Shown piece by piece: positions 5,626 through 5,767 of a DNA stretch of 5,767 nt (position 1 is its first letter; each line of letters opens with the position of its first letter). A program made the position numbers and the translations under genes. The stretch is from Rhodobacteraceae bacterium UBA6273 (GTDB lineage Bacteria > Pseudomonadota > Alphaproteobacteria > Rhodobacterales > Rhodobacteraceae). Location of the stretch: positions 1 through 5,767 of the forward strand of contig DJUV01000045.1 in the NCBI GenBank assembly GCA_002440625.1, written 5' to 3'. The notes under the pieces are model-generated. The model was not told the DNA's origin. It searched no databases and saw only the letters and a list, made by a program, of their open reading frames with translations.

Positions 5626-5655
5626 CTGTCACCGACGGCGCAGATTTGCTAAGAT
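5626..5655 (+). promoter_or_regulatory. Candidate promoter for the secreted-protein gene
   Basis: CTGTCA (5626-5631) and TAAGAT (5650-5655) each match the sigma-70 consensus at four of six positions and are 18 bases apart. The -10 ends six bases before ATG 5662, so the transcript would begin at the start codon. No Shine-Dalgarno sequence is present, in line with a leaderless mRNA. A 5-bp inverted repeat (CGCCG 5619-5623, CGGCG 5636-5640) overlaps the -35 and might also act as a weak end for the EEP transcript. Confidence 0.35.
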
Positions 5656-5661
5656 CGCTCC

Positions 5662-5767
5662 ATGTCCAGGAAATGGTTCATCGGTCCCTTGGTCGTTCTT
5701 CTTGCCGCTCCGGCGCTCGCGGAGGAGCCATCGGGATCGACCGAAGAAGGCTTCAGCCTGCTGCGCG
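5662..5767 (+). CDS. Secreted or periplasmic protein, N-terminal part (cut by the window edge)
   Basis: The first 35 codons plus one base of a gene that runs off the right end. The N terminus is a textbook Sec signal peptide: a basic start (MSRKW), a hydrophobic core (IGPLVVLLAAP) and a signal peptidase I site after ALA at residue 20, leaving a mature chain starting EEPSGSTEEGFSLLR. No lipobox cysteine is present, so it is not a lipoprotein. The acidic start followed by EEGFSLL faintly resembles small uncharacterised periplasmic proteins common in Rhodobacterales, some of which carry a misleading ATPase label in databases. That resemblance is from memory and weak. It has no ribosome binding site, and a -10-like TAAGAT lies close to the ATG. 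Function is unknown. Confidence 0.75.
   Translation, partial: MSRKWFIGPLVVLLAAPALAEEPSGSTEEGFSLLR

Overview
The window is GC-rich, with strongly G/C-biased third codon positions. Its gene content points to an alphaproteobacterium, most likely of the Rhodobacterales (Paracoccaceae type). This placement rests on the feel of the encoded proteins and is an inference, since no rRNA or other marker gene is present. Genes are tightly packed, no stretch without a gene exceeds about 130 bases, and I see no tRNA, rRNA, CRISPR array, insertion sequence or phage gene.

Left part (1-2064). The window opens with the last 28 codons of a methylmalonyl-CoA mutase large subunit, reading rightward. Two leftward genes follow: a DUF3291 protein (127-660) that converges on the mutase, and an NhaA-type Na+/H+ antiporter (760-2064) with all the expected ion-binding and assembly residues. 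A small GC-rich hairpin just past the nhaA stop is a plausible weak terminator.

Right part (2118-5767). All remaining genes read rightward. They are a VOC/glyoxalase-like protein divergent from nhaA across only 53 bases, a half-size EamA (drug/metabolite transporter superfamily) membrane protein, a GNAT acetyltransferase of the phosphinothricin/methionine-sulfoximine type, a TerB-plus-J-domain (DjlA-like) co-chaperone, an endonuclease/exonuclease/phosphatase (EEP) family hydrolase only 3 bases behind it, and the first 35 codons of a secreted or periplasmic protein with a clear signal peptide. The TerB-J/EEP pair is the only firm operon.

How the genes fit together. This looks like ordinary chromosomal housekeeping and stress-tolerance territory: propionyl/methylmalonyl-CoA metabolism, sodium and pH homeostasis, small-molecule acetylation and efflux, and a chaperone-linked hydrolase. 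I found no convincing new multi-gene system. The signals most worth a second look are a 36-base bulged hairpin with 15 pairs between the VOC and EamA genes, the nhaA start codon buried in an inverted repeat with a credible alternative start 33 codons downstream, two genes whose spacing from -10-like hexamers suggests leaderless mRNAs, and the coupled TerB-J/EEP gene pair.
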